A program made the translations under genes and the position numbers. From Nocardiopsis sp. CC223A (GTDB taxonomy: Bacteria > Actinomycetota > Actinomycetes > Streptosporangiales > Streptosporangiaceae), in assembly GCF_030766825.1 (NCBI RefSeq), contig NZ_JASFDV010000004.1:62001-126000 (forward strand): DNA of 64,000 bases, written 5' to 3'. Under the pieces are notes generated by a model. The model saw nothing but the letters and a program-made list of their open reading frames with translations, was not told the DNA's origin and searched no databases. Shown one piece after another: positions 1-6,652 of the stretch. How positions within the stretch are numbered: position 1 is the stretch's first letter; each line of letters opens with the position of its first letter.

Positions 1-686
1 ACGACCCGGACAGCCACGCCGCGGCGCTCGACGGCGTCGACCGCGTCTACCTGGTGCCGCCGCCGGACGCCGACCCGGTCGAGGTCATGGGGGCGTTCCT
101 GGAGCGGGCGCACCGCCGCGGTGTGCGCCGGGCGGTGCTGCTCGGGGCGTCGGCCGTTCCCACGGGCGGGCCGATGGTGGGACGGGTGGCGCGGATGGTA
201 CTGGAGGTGTTCGAGGAGGCGGTGGTGCTGCGGCCGTCGTGGTTCATGCAGAACTTCACGGGGGACCACCCGCACGCGGCCGGGTTCCGGGAGCGGGGGG
301 CGATCGCGACGGCCACCGGGGGCGGACGGGTGGGGTTCGTCGACGTCCGCGACATCGCGGCGGTCGCCGCGCACGCGCTGACCGACGCGGAGCCGATCGA
401 ACGGGAGCCGGTCCTCACCGGACCCGAGGCGCTGAGTTACGACGAGGTCGCCGCGATCTACGGGGAGGTGACAGGGCGAGAGGTCGTGCACGAGTCGCTG
501 GAGCCCGGTGCCGTGGAGCGGGCGCTGGCGGCGGCGATGCCGGTGGAGGTGGCGCGGATACTGGTGGGGCTCGACGGGCTCATCGCCGCGGGCGCCGAGG
601 ACCGCGTCACGGACACGGTCGAACGCATCGCCGGTCGGCCGCCGGGCGACCTCCGCACGGTGCTCCGCCGCGACCTCCGCCCCTGA
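1..686 (+). CDS. NmrA-like NAD(P)-binding oxidoreductase, 5' truncated by window edge
   Basis: The reading frame is open from base 3 (D-P-D-S-H-A-A-A-L-D-G-V) to a TGA at 684-686, so the N-terminal Rossmann fold with its dinucleotide-binding loop lies outside the window. The visible part has 'VYLVPPP' ending a beta strand, 'RRAVLLGASAV' as a following strand/turn, 'VVLRPSWFMQNF' typical of NmrA/atypical short-chain reductases, and 'GFVDVRDIAAVAAHAL', the usual segment before the C-terminal helical part. Such proteins bind NAD(P)(H) and act as sensors or reductases, and the substrate cannot be told from sequence. A GTG at 54 could be mistaken for a start, but coding continues upstream of it. 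The next gene follows after 86 bases on the same strand. Confidence 0.85.
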   Translation, partial: DPDSHAAALDGVDRVYLVPPPDADPVEVMGAFLERAHRRGVRRAVLLGASAVPTGGPMVGRVARMVLEVFEEAVVLRPSWFMQNFTGDHPHAAGFRERGAIATATGGGRVGFVDVRDIAAVAAHALTDAEPIEREPVLTGPEALSYDEVAAIYGEVTGREVVHESLEPGAVERALAAAMPVEVARILVGLDGLIAAGAEDRVTDTVERIAGRPPGDLRTVLRRDLRP

Positions 687-772
687 GATATTCCCGTGCC
701 GTTCCTCCAGATTCCTCCCGGAACACGCAGCGATCGGCCCGTGCTGCAACGGTGGACGAGAGGAGATCCACC

Positions 773-1606
773 GTGACGATCGCATGGGGTGTCGAGGCCC
801 TGGACCTGGCGGCCTACCTGGACCGGGTGGGGGTGCCGGAGCGGCGGCCGGACGAGGAGTACCTGGACCGGCTGTACGAGGCGCACATCAGGGCGTTCCC
901 CTTCGAGACGGTCGACGCGCTCCTGGGCCGGGCCCCGGCGGTCGACGTACGGGGCGTGCAGGAGAAGTTCCTGGGTGGAGGCCGGGGAGGCTACTGCTTC
1001 GAGCACGGGGTGCTGTTCGCGGCCGCGCTGGAGCGGCTGGGGTTCGAGGTGCACCGGCGGCTGGGCACGGTCGGCCCGGCGGGTGAGAACGCCCGGACGC
1101 ACCTGCTGGTGGAGGTCGTGGTCGACGGCCGCCGGCTGCTGGCCGACCCGGGGTTCGGATCGGGCATGCGGCGTCCGATCGAGCTGAGGGACGGGGCCCG
1201 GAGCGGTGGGGGCGGGATGGCCTTCGCACTCGCCCGGGTGCCCCGCGGCAGGTCGTGGGGGTGGGAGCTGCGCAAACAGCGCGGCCATGCGTGGGAGCCG
1301 CTGCACGTGACGCACGAGTCGGAGGTGTACCCGGTGGACCTGGTCGCGGGGAACCACTTCGTGGCGACGCACCCGGACTCGGTGTTCCGGAGGATGCTGG
1401 TGGTGACGGGCTTCCTGCCGGACGGGATCCACGCGAGCCTCACCCAGGCGTCGGTCACCCTCCGCGCCCCGGACTCCCCCACCCGGCACGAGGAGCTGGC
1501 CCCGGCCGACCTCGATCCGTGGCTGGACCGCCTCGGCGTCCACTTGTCGGGGGACGACCACGCGCTCCTGCACAAGCGCCTCGCCGAGCTGTCGGCCCCC
1601 GTGTGA
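773..1606 (+). CDS. nat: Arylamine N-acetyltransferase
   Basis: 277 residues, the usual size for bacterial NAT enzymes, which move an acetyl group from acetyl-CoA to arylamines or hydrazines through a cysteine thioester; some relatives close amide bonds in polyketide pathways. The catalytic triad is visible: Cys75 in 'RGGYCFE', His110 in 'ARTHLLVEV' and Asp125 in 'ADPGFGSG'. The N-terminal 'FPFETVD' and C-terminal 'HLSGDDHALLHKRLAEL' also fit the family. The GTG start at 773 has a strong ribosome site (gaggaga) seven bases upstream. No polyketide synthase is near, so a detoxification or housekeeping role is more likely. It sits downstream of the NmrA-like reductase on the same strand. Confidence 0.93.
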   Translation: MTIAWGVEALDLAAYLDRVGVPERRPDEEYLDRLYEAHIRAFPFETVDALLGRAPAVDVRGVQEKFLGGGRGGYCFEHGVLFAAALERLGFEVHRRLGTVGPAGENARTHLLVEVVVDGRRLLADPGFGSGMRRPIELRDGARSGGGGMAFALARVPRGRSWGWELRKQRGHAWEPLHVTHESEVYPVDLVAGNHFVATHPDSVFRRMLVVTGFLPDGIHASLTQASVTLRAPDSPTRHEELAPADLDPWLDRLGVHLSGDDHALLHKRLAELSAPV

Positions 1607-1663
1607 CCGGAACCGCATGTGCTGGGCCGACCAGCGGTGTTCGATGATCTTCGGAACCGCGTC

Positions 1664-1692
1664 CGGCCCATCCCCGCGTGCGCGGGGCTCAC
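1664..1692 (-). repeat. Solitary CRISPR repeat, 2 mismatches to the array at 5.7 kb
   Basis: A 29-base sequence that matches the repeat unit of the array at 5723-5995 at 27 of 29 positions, in the same orientation. It keeps the palindrome ccccgcgtgcgcgggg. The two differences are c for t at the fourth base and c for g at the third base from the right-hand end. No second repeat is found 32 bases away on either side, so it stands alone, about 4 kb from the array. Confidence 0.85.
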
Positions 1693-1800
1693 GCGGTGCC
1701 CGTGAGCACCCTGCGGCAATTCAGCTTCATGGGGAACGAGCGCTGGAGGCCCTGCGTCCAACTGGTCATCCCATCGCAACCTCCACGGGAAAGTCCCCCA

Positions 1801-2354
1801 TGTTCGACATCATCGCCGACGCCGTCTCGGCTGGGCTTGTCTTCCTCGGCGTGGCCGTCACGCTCTTCGGTATCTGGGGCACATGGAAGGAGTGGGCACC
1901 GGAAGGCGTAGGGTTCTAGGACCCGATCATCCGGGCCCTGATGGTCCCCTGGAACGCCGCAAGACGCCACTTCCAGCGCATCTTCGGTAAGGAAACCCCC
2001 AAGCACGCCTCCGGTACCGCGACCGCGACTATCCAGGTCGAAGGATTCGTCTCGGGGTATCGTGGCCCAGGCCCCCTTCCCTCTCCCGAGAACCTTGAAG
2101 AGTTCGCGCAGGCCGTCAGCGATCAGCTCCGGGAGGCATACACCATCGCTGGCAAGGCCAAGGCCCAGTTCGAGGAAGAGCAGTGGCGGGCGAAGAAGGT
2201 CGAGAAGGAGCTCCGCGCCCAGCTCGCGGAAGCCAACCAGGCCGTGGACGCCAAGATGCGTAAGGCCATGACCGACGGCATCCACCTGGAACTGTTCGGC
2301 GTGGCCCTGGTCTTCGCCGGTGGAGTGCTCCAGGTCCTCAAGCTGATCTTCTGA
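1801..2354 (+). pseudogene. Two-TM coiled-coil membrane protein split by an in-frame TAG
   Basis: From the ATG at 1801 the frame encodes a short lumenal start and a transmembrane segment (about residues 10-27, 'GLVFLGVAVTLFGIWG'), then meets TAG at 1917-1919. The same frame continues without further stops to TGA at 2352-2354: a soluble part, a charged coiled coil ('FEEEQWRAKKVEKELRAQL') and a second transmembrane segment at the C-terminus ('ELFGVALVFAGGVLQVL'). Read through, this gives about 184 residues with a sensible membrane hairpin topology. I infer that one gene has been broken by a point change such as CAG to TAG. Alternatives are two separate small proteins (a restart near ATG 1941) or stop-codon readthrough. 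A site gggaaag precedes the ATG. Family not recognised. Confidence 0.65.
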
Positions 2355-2366
2355 GAACACGTGACG

Positions 2367-2402
2367 AGCGCCTCCGCTCCTCAGTTGAGGAGCGGAGGCG
2401 CT
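2367..2402. terminator. Bidirectional hairpin terminator
   Basis: A perfect 17-bp inverted repeat with a two-base centre (2367-2383 against 2386-2402) lies between the stop of the rightward broken membrane protein and the stop of the leftward HTH gene. It is placed to end both transcripts. Confidence 0.85.
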
Positions 2403-2406
2403 TTCG

Positions 2407-2664
2407 TCATGCCCTCTTCCCCTTGCCGATCTGGTCGACCCGGGCGGGGCTGAGGCCGAGCTCGGCGGCGAGGGCGCGCACGGTCATGCCCTGCTCGCGC
2501 AGCTCCGCGACGGCAGGCTGACGGACCGCTTTGAGGGCTTCTTCCACTTCGGCGATGGCGGCGAGGATCTCGCCAACGGTGCGAGCACGCGTGAGCGGGT
2601 CCGTCTCCTCCCCAGCGAGAGTGGGGAGTTTGCGCAGGTGGGCGAGGGTTTCGGTGATGTCCAT
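2407..2664 (-). CDS. Small helix-turn-helix regulator (sigma region 4-like)
   Basis: 85 residues. The N-terminal half is helical and acidic ('VGEILAAIAEVEEALKAV'); the C-terminal half is a helix-turn-helix, 'MTVRALAAELGLSPARVDQIGKGKR', of the kind found in sigma-70 region 4 and small phage-like regulators. It probably binds DNA as a dimer. The ATG at 2662-2664 has no ribosome site: a -10-like tacact lies only six bases upstream, so the message may be leaderless. Divergent from a tiny membrane peptide, with a shared inverted repeat between them that could be its own operator. No known name. Confidence 0.75.
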   Translation of the reverse strand: MDITETLAHLRKLPTLAGEETDPLTRARTVGEILAAIAEVEEALKAVRQPAVAELREQGMTVRALAAELGLSPARVDQIGKGKRA

Positions 2665-2670
2665 GGCGAC

Positions 2671-2735
2671 AGTGTAGGCGCCTGAACATTTTTTTTGTCC
2701 AGACGGGCTGACATCACAGTAAAGGCGCCTATGCA
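2671..2735. promoter_or_regulatory. Divergent promoters with a TAGGCGCCT inverted repeat
   Basis: Leftward: -35 tggaca (complement of 2696-2701), 19-base spacer with an A8 run, -10 tacact (complement of 2671-2676), which would start RNA at or next to the ATG of the HTH gene. Rightward: ctgaca 2708-2713, 16-base spacer, tatgca 2730-2735. The nine bases taggcgcct (2675-2683) recur inverted as aggcgccta (2723-2731), one copy touching each -10. That placement fits repression of both genes by one protein, most simply the adjacent HTH protein. Promoter calls are by eye. Confidence 0.5.
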
Positions 2736-2773
2736 ATGGAGGCACAACAGAATAATAGAGGGGAGGTGAGAGA

Positions 2774-2917
2774 GTGACTCTCTTCCAGGCGATCACGCTG
2801 ATGATCGCGCTCGCGGCCCTGACGCTCGCGACGGTCCGGTTCATCCAGGATCGGCCGAAACCGGGCAAGGGACGCCACGCGATCGGACGCCACCGCCGCC
2901 TCCATAAGAAGCGGTAA
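2774..2917 (+). CDS. 47-residue single-TM peptide
   Basis: A GTG start at 2774 follows an excellent ribosome site (ggggaggtgag). The product has one transmembrane helix at residues 4-20 ('FQAITLMIALAALTLATV') and a strongly basic tail ('GRHAIGRHRRLHKKR'), so the tail should lie in the cytoplasm. The gene is divergent from the small HTH gene and 81 bases ahead of another tiny membrane protein. Function unknown; small membrane peptides in such cassettes can be toxins, chaperones or sensor partners, but nothing here decides. Confidence 0.6.
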   Translation: MTLFQAITLMIALAALTLATVRFIQDRPKPGKGRHAIGRHRRLHKKR

Positions 2918-2998
2918 AGCGGACCCCGGATGCTCACATCATCCGGGGTCCGCCCCTCCCAGAATCGCACACCGCACCACCGCACAGAAAGGGAAAGC

Positions 2999-3160
2999 AT
3001 GAGCACGAAGCTCGCCATCTGGGTCACCTGGGCGGCCCTCGCCGTCGCCCTGGTCGCGCTCGCCGTCGGCGCCCCCTGGTGGGCCTGGGCCATCTGGGCC
3101 GTGATCGTCGCCGGGGCCGCGGTCCTGCACACGCTCGCCTACCAGGCTGGCCTGATGTAG
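2999..3160 (+). CDS. 53-residue two-TM hydrophobic protein
   Basis: ATG at 2999 with upstream site gaaaggga. The product is almost wholly hydrophobic, with helices at about residues 5-24 and 28-47 joined by 'GAPWWAW', rich in Trp and Ala. It lies just downstream of the 47-residue peptide and is followed by a hairpin, so the two are probably one transcript. I do not recognise a family. Confidence 0.6.
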   Translation: MSTKLAIWVTWAALAVALVALAVGAPWWAWAIWAVIVAGAAVLHTLAYQAGLM

Positions 3161-3177
3161 TCCAGGGCCGCTGGCGT

Positions 3178-3197
3178 CCCGCCCCATTCGGGGCGGG
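3178..3197. terminator. Hairpin after the small membrane genes
   Basis: An 8-bp perfect stem (3178-3185 against 3190-3197, loop attc) begins 18 bases after the stop of the 53-residue protein and is followed by ctttcg. Likely end of that short operon. Confidence 0.6.
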
Positions 3198-3596
3198 GCG
3201 CTTTCGCCGTTTCCGGGGCCGGTCAGCCCGGCCGGTGGCAGGATGCCCGACATGAGCGACTACGTGACCGTACACCGCCGAGCCCGGAGGGGACCCAGCG
3301 ATGTGGCACTGGCGGGGGTGGATGTGCTGACACGCGGGCGCCCCCGCCCACCATCACGGTGAGCGGGGGCATTCGCCTGTGGGCGGGGCCGGGGATCTTT
3401 CCTGGGTCCCCCGGCCCCGCTGGCCGCTCCGTATTCCCCCCACGGGCAGAGCGGCCGTCCAAGAGGGGCCACCGGAACCGAGCCCGGTGGCCCCGGGCCG
3501 CCTCGCACATCCCCTCAGATGTGGCGCCGGATGCGCCGAGTGCCAGAGGCGGCCGTCTGAACCGTGCGCCCACGGACAGGCGGGCGCACGGAGTCC
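3198..3596. other. Non-coding gap with three hairpins between convergent operons
   Basis: I see no convincing gene here. Three strong stem-loops are present: 3340-3370 (8+4 bp with one mismatch), 3465-3494 (perfect 11 bp, ggggccaccgg against its complement) and 3562-3591 (perfect 10 bp). The last lies five bases beyond the stop of the leftward three-gene operon and is its probable terminator. A 36-codon frame at 3252-3362 lacks a good ribosome site and runs into the first hairpin, so it is not called. Confidence 0.6.
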
Positions 3597-3770
3597 CTAG
3601 TCGCCCAGGTCGTAGTCGACGCCCCGGCGGCGGCCGTCCTCACCCAGCAGGGGGAGCCCAGCCTCGCGCTGGGCCGCGATGCGCTCCCCCTGGAGGCGGA
3701 CGGCGCGCTTCTCCTCCTCGGTGAGGTCGTCCGGGATCGGGTCCTCGGCCGGGTTGACATGGCGGCTCAT
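3597..3770 (-). CDS. 57-residue charged hypothetical protein
   Basis: Last gene of a leftward three-gene overlapping operon; its ATG (3768-3770) overlaps the upstream stop as ATGA, which implies translational coupling. The product is short, acidic at the start ('AEDPIPDDLTEEEKRAV') and ends 'RRRGVDYDLGD', probably a helix with disordered ends. No family recognised. The coupling is the main support for it being real. Confidence 0.6.
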   Translation of the reverse strand: MSRHVNPAEDPIPDDLTEEEKRAVRLQGERIAAQREAGLPLLGEDGRRRGVDYDLGD

Positions 3771-4084
3771 GGATGGCTCCTCTGGGTCGGCACGGGGGCG
3801 GTCTGGCGTTTCTGGAGACGCTCCTCCAACTGCCCGGCGGTGGGCTCCACCTCGGTGCGCCACGGGGCGGCCGGGTCGCGGTGAACGGCCACCCACAGGG
3901 CGCCGGTCCAGGCGATGCGGTGGGTGCGCCCCCACGCGGTGCGGAGTCGTTCGAGGGTGACCTCCGGACGCTCCCACCGGTCTCCGCGGGCGTCCTCGTG
4001 GTCACCGGTGTGGTCGCGGTCGAGCACGCACACGCGGGGGCGGCCGCCGCTGTCGCGGCACTCGGAGTAGCAGACGCCGGTCAC
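3767..4084 (-). CDS. 105-residue hypothetical protein with N-terminal Cys/His motif
   Basis: Middle gene of the leftward operon. Its GTG start (4082-4084) overlaps the upstream stop as GTGA, and its stop overlaps the next ATG. The N-terminus 'VCYSECRDSGGRPRVCVLDRDHTGDHED' holds three Cys and two His in a pattern like a small metal-binding or disulfide fold, seen in many short streptomycete proteins ('C..DHTG.H'). The middle is Trp-rich ('AWTGALWVAVHRDP'). Gene starts upstream of 4084 would add a low-quality Pro/Arg-rich segment, so they are rejected. Function unknown. Confidence 0.6.
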   Translation of the reverse strand: MTGVCYSECRDSGGRPRVCVLDRDHTGDHEDARGDRWERPEVTLERLRTAWGRTHRIAWTGALWVAVHRDPAAPWRTEVEPTAGQLEERLQKRQTAPVPTQRSHP

Positions 4085-4290
4085 GCCCCCACCCCCAGAC
4101 CCTCCAGGCCGACCAGCACCCGGAACAGCAGGGCACGGCCCGGCGCAGGCCGGGGCGGCGTGGTCCGGCGGTGGCGGCCGACCGGGGCGTACCGGCGACA
4201 GCGGCGGGCGCGGCGTCGCCGCGGGAGCGAGTTCTCGGGGGCCGGCCACTGAGCGGCCGCCCTCTCCGAGCAGGACTGGTATCGCGCCAT
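4081..4290 (-). CDS. 69-residue basic hypothetical protein
   Basis: First gene of the leftward operon. The ATG at 4288-4290 has an ideal ribosome site (ggaggt, six bases upstream), and its stop overlaps the next start as GTGA. The product is Arg-rich in the middle ('PRRRRARRCRRYAPVGRHRR') and hydrophobic at the end ('RALLFRVLVGLEGLG'). Composition is close to what any GC-rich frame would give, so the ribosome site and overlap carry the call. No family recognised. Confidence 0.5.
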   Translation of the reverse strand: MARYQSCSERAAAQWPAPENSLPRRRRARRCRRYAPVGRHRRTTPPRPAPGRALLFRVLVGLEGLGVGA

Positions 4291-4526
4291 GGGCGCACCT
4301 CCATCAGGGAGCCGGATGGGAGGTCCGGCGATTCATCAGGTGGCTCTATGTTGACGCATCGCAGTCAATTTCTCAATGCCCACTTTGCAATTCGGTGCGA
4401 GAATCTATAGAGACAGGTGCTTCATTGGGCTCGAAGCCCACTAAGTGATGGGCGGTGTACGAAATGCCTGATCAGCGAGGTTCCGCCGTAGGATCGAGCC
4501 AGCCGATGGCGAGGAGCGAGACACCC
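4291..4526. promoter_or_regulatory. AT-richer divergent promoter region
   Basis: A 236-base gap between the leftward three-gene operon and the rightward HTH gene, visibly lower in GC than its surroundings. It holds ttgcaa at 4386-4391 and tataga about 15 bases further right, a possible promoter for the HTH gene, and a 6-bp hairpin tgggct/agccca at 4426-4440 that could be an operator half-site pair. All by eye and weak. Confidence 0.35.
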
Positions 4527-5366
4527 ATGGCCAAGAGCCCCACCCTGCGACGGCGCCGCCTCTCCCGGCGCCTGCGTGAGCTGCGCGAGGCGAAGGGGTA
4601 CACGTCTGCGCACGTCACCGCCGAAGCCAAGCGGCTCGGGAAGGGGCGGTGGTCACGTGGGAAGCTCACCCGGATCGAGAACAACGAGTGGCTCCGCCCG
4701 AGCGTGACGGACGTCGAGGCGCTACTCGACATCTACGAGGTCACCGACCCCGCAGAGCGCGAGGCCTACGCCCGGCTCACGCGAGAGGCCCGGCAGGCCG
4801 GGTGGTGGGTCGGCTACAAAGATGTCCTCGGGGCTGGCACCTACGTGGGGCTGGAGCTGGAGGCGGAACGCATCCGCACCTACGAGGCGCTCGTAGTCCC
4901 GGGTCTACTCCAGACCGAGGAGTACGCGCGGGCGATCATCCGCGGGCACGGTGTGGCAGATGAGTCGACGGTGGAGCGCCGGGTCGAAGCCCGCATGGCG
5001 CGCAAGCAGATCCTCGCGCTTCCGAGCGGTCCACGCATCTGGGCGATCATCGACGAAGCCGCCCTTCGGAAGATCCCGGACGACATCCGGGAGGCCCAGA
5101 TCAGGTACCTGCTTGACGTGCAGCGCCCCGAGTTGCGCGTGCAGGTGCTGCCCGACTCAGCCGGATTGCACCCCGCGACAGCCGGGTCGTTCTCGATCCT
5201 GGACTTCCCCGAGGACCCCTCTGTGGTCTATCTGGAGGCGGTGATGTCCCAGCTCTTCTACGAAGACCCTGTGGAGATCGCGCACTGCGAGGTCGTGTAC
5301 GACCATGTACATGCCGCGGCGCTCAGCGTCCCGGACTCCCGGGTTTTCCTGGAGACCCTCATCTAG
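4527..5366 (+). CDS. XRE-type HTH regulator with DUF5753 (WhiJ-like)
   Basis: 279 residues. N-terminal helix-turn-helix of the Xre type (about residues 8-72, 'RRLSRRLRELREAKGYTSAHV...KLTRIENNEW'), then a C-terminal DUF5753 domain with hallmark motifs 'YKDVLGAGTYVGLELEAERIRTYEALVVPGLLQTEEYARAII' and 'VQVLPDSAGLHPATAGSFSILDF'. Proteins of this kind are very numerous in streptomycetes and pair with DUF397 partners such as those at whiJ and abaA, where they affect development and antibiotic production. The ATG at 4527 is preferred over 4455 and 4506 because gaggag lies ten bases upstream. The DUF397 gene follows after 12 bases, so they form one operon. Confidence 0.9.
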   Translation: MAKSPTLRRRRLSRRLRELREAKGYTSAHVTAEAKRLGKGRWSRGKLTRIENNEWLRPSVTDVEALLDIYEVTDPAEREAYARLTREARQAGWWVGYKDVLGAGTYVGLELEAERIRTYEALVVPGLLQTEEYARAIIRGHGVADESTVERRVEARMARKQILALPSGPRIWAIIDEAALRKIPDDIREAQIRYLLDVQRPELRVQVLPDSAGLHPATAGSFSILDFPEDPSVVYLEAVMSQLFYEDPVEIAHCEVVYDHVHAAALSVPDSRVFLETLI

Positions 5367-5378
5367 AAGGCAGCACCG

Positions 5379-5564
5379 ATGCAATCCCACCTGATCTTCC
5401 GCAAGTCGTCCTACAGCCAGGGCACCACCGAGAACTGCGTGGAGGTCGCCGACCTTCCGGCCGGCGGGGCCGCCGTGCGTGACACCCAGAACAGGGAACT
5501 GGGGCACCTGGAGGTCCCCGCCGCCGAATGGACCGCCCTCCTGCGAGCGGCCACCCGCTCCTGA
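5379..5564 (+). CDS. DUF397 protein, partner of the WhiJ-like regulator
   Basis: 61 residues with the full DUF397 signature: 'FRKSSYSQGTTENCVEVADL' at the start and 'VRDTQNRELGHLEVPAAEWTALL' at the end. DUF397 proteins are encoded next to Xre/DUF5753 regulators and are thought to modulate them. The gene starts 12 bases after the regulator, with a gaaggcag site upstream, and is followed by a hairpin terminator. No sign of decay. Confidence 0.92.
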   Translation: MQSHLIFRKSSYSQGTTENCVEVADLPAGGAAVRDTQNRELGHLEVPAAEWTALLRAATRS

Positions 5565-5576
5565 CCCCGACAACAG

Positions 5577-5611
5577 CGAAGGCCCCGACCGGCTGGCGGT
5601 CAGGGCCTTCG
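5577..5611. terminator. Hairpin terminator after the DUF397 gene
   Basis: Inverted repeat 5577-5590 against 5598-5611, 13 pairs and one mismatch, beginning 12 bases past the DUF397 stop. A probable intrinsic terminator for the HTH/DUF397 operon. Confidence 0.75.
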
Positions 5612-5722
5612 TCGTGCATCAACCTGATGAATCGATGCAATCCCGGGGACACTCTACCCCGGCCGGGTGATGACGGGGAAGGACCAAGGGCCTCGACTAC
5701 GCGGTGGCCAGCTCGCCCAGCC

Positions 5723-5995
5723 CGGTCCATCCCCGCGTGCGCGGGGCTGACGGTGGTCTTCGCCAGCCGGTCGATGTGGTCCGCGGTCCATCCCCGCGTG
5801 CGCGGGGCTGACGCCACGCTGACGGGCCCGAGCTCGACCTCGCCCGGTCCATCCCCGCGTGCGCGGGGCTGACATCAGCGGCGACCGGTCACCCTCCCCG
5901 GCGGCCGGTCCATCCCCGCGTGCGCGGGGCTGACACCGACGTGCACCGGTACCCGAAGTACTACATCGGTCCATCCCCGCGTGCGCGGGGCTGAC
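5723..5995 (-). CRISPR. Type I-E-like CRISPR array, 5 repeats and 4 spacers, no cas genes in window
   Basis: Five 29-base repeats at 5723-5751, 5784-5812, 5845-5873, 5906-5934 and 5967-5995, all identical by eye, are separated by four different spacers of exactly 32 bases (5752-5783, 5813-5844, 5874-5905, 5935-5966). The repeat has the palindrome ccccgcgtgcgcgggg. Read on the minus strand it begins gtcagccccgcg and ends gggatggaccg, the layout of E. coli-type (I-E) repeats, so the crRNA handle would be atggaccg and transcription runs leftward from a leader at about 5996-6100. Perfect repeats and 32-base spacers suggest the array is or was recently active, with Cas proteins encoded elsewhere. 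Confidence 0.97.
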
Positions 5996-6171
5996 AGTTA
6001 ACGACCTGGGAAAACGCGGGACGTTATCTCCGCGTTACCTTGCCCGGGGTGGCAACACCACGTCCTCCTGTCAGGGTGGCAGGTGCGAGGCACAGGCTCA
6101 AGGCAGGGAGAGGGCTCGGCGGTGACCCACGTGTGGGACTGCCGAACCTCGGTGGCGGCGATAGCCCGCCA
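5996..6171 (-). promoter_or_regulatory. Probable CRISPR leader
   Basis: The 176 bases to the right of the last repeat hold no gene. The part touching the repeat is AT-richer than the surroundings (agttaacgacctgggaaaac), as expected of a leader, and the repeat orientation predicts transcription from here into the array. I found no clear promoter hexamers. Confidence 0.5.
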
Positions 6172-6603
6172 TCAGGCGAGGAGGTGGCGCAGCTCCTGGA
6201 GGGCGTACCACATGAGCTCGTGGCCGTCGGCGGCGTCGGAATCCGGGTCGGCCGCCGCCTCGGCGATGTCCGGCGCAGCGGCCTCGTCGTCGATGTGCGC
6301 GGAGGCCAGGCGCTTGTACGGGATCGACTCCCCCGTGATGCGGACGCGGACCACGTCCGGTCCCTGGCGGCCCTCCTCCTCGACCAGGTGGTCGGCGAGG
6401 TTCGCGGCGAGTACCACGCGGCGGCGGGGCGCGGCCGGGTCCTGCGCCAGGAGGCGGAGGGACTCCTCGGCGGCCGCGTACATCGCCTCGTACTCCGCCT
6501 CCTCGTCGTCGGTGTCCGCCGCGAACGCCACCGGCACCCGCACCCTCCCCTCGTCGAGGACGGTCGCGAGGGCGGGGAGGGTACTGGGCAGGAAGACGTA
6601 CAT
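6172..6603 (-). CDS. Conserved actinobacterial protein, DUF6912-like
   Basis: 143 residues starting 'MYVFLPSTLPALATVLDEG', which matches the start of a small actinobacterial family (DUF6912) found near HAD-type hydrolases. The rest is acidic and helical, with 'RRVVLAANLADHL' as a central strand-helix and 'DGHELMWYALQELRHLLA' at the end. No catalytic motif or signal is seen; function unknown. The ATG at 6603 has cggagag five bases upstream. It lies 49 bases downstream of the HAD gene on the same strand, so the two may be one operon. Confidence 0.75.
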   Translation of the reverse strand: MYVFLPSTLPALATVLDEGRVRVPVAFAADTDDEEAEYEAMYAAAEESLRLLAQDPAAPRRRVVLAANLADHLVEEEGRQGPDVVRVRITGESIPYKRLASAHIDDEAAAPDIAEAAADPDSDAADGHELMWYALQELRHLLA

Positions 6604-6652
6604 CGCGGCTCTCCGGAAGGTGGAACGGTCACCCAGCAGTCTGCCGCACCCG

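Noticed and set aside
3252-3362. 36-codon plus-strand frame MSDYVTVHRRARRG...
   Set aside because: Weak ribosome site, runs into a hairpin and has no family resemblance.
4458-4526. ATG at 4455 or 4506 as start of the WhiJ-like gene
   Set aside because: The ribosome site gaggag fits only the ATG at 4527.
5654-5974. Minus-strand open frame with PRARGDGP/SPAHAGMDR-like peptide repeats
   Set aside because: It is a translation of the CRISPR repeats, not a gene; these peptides are a known artefact of such arrays.
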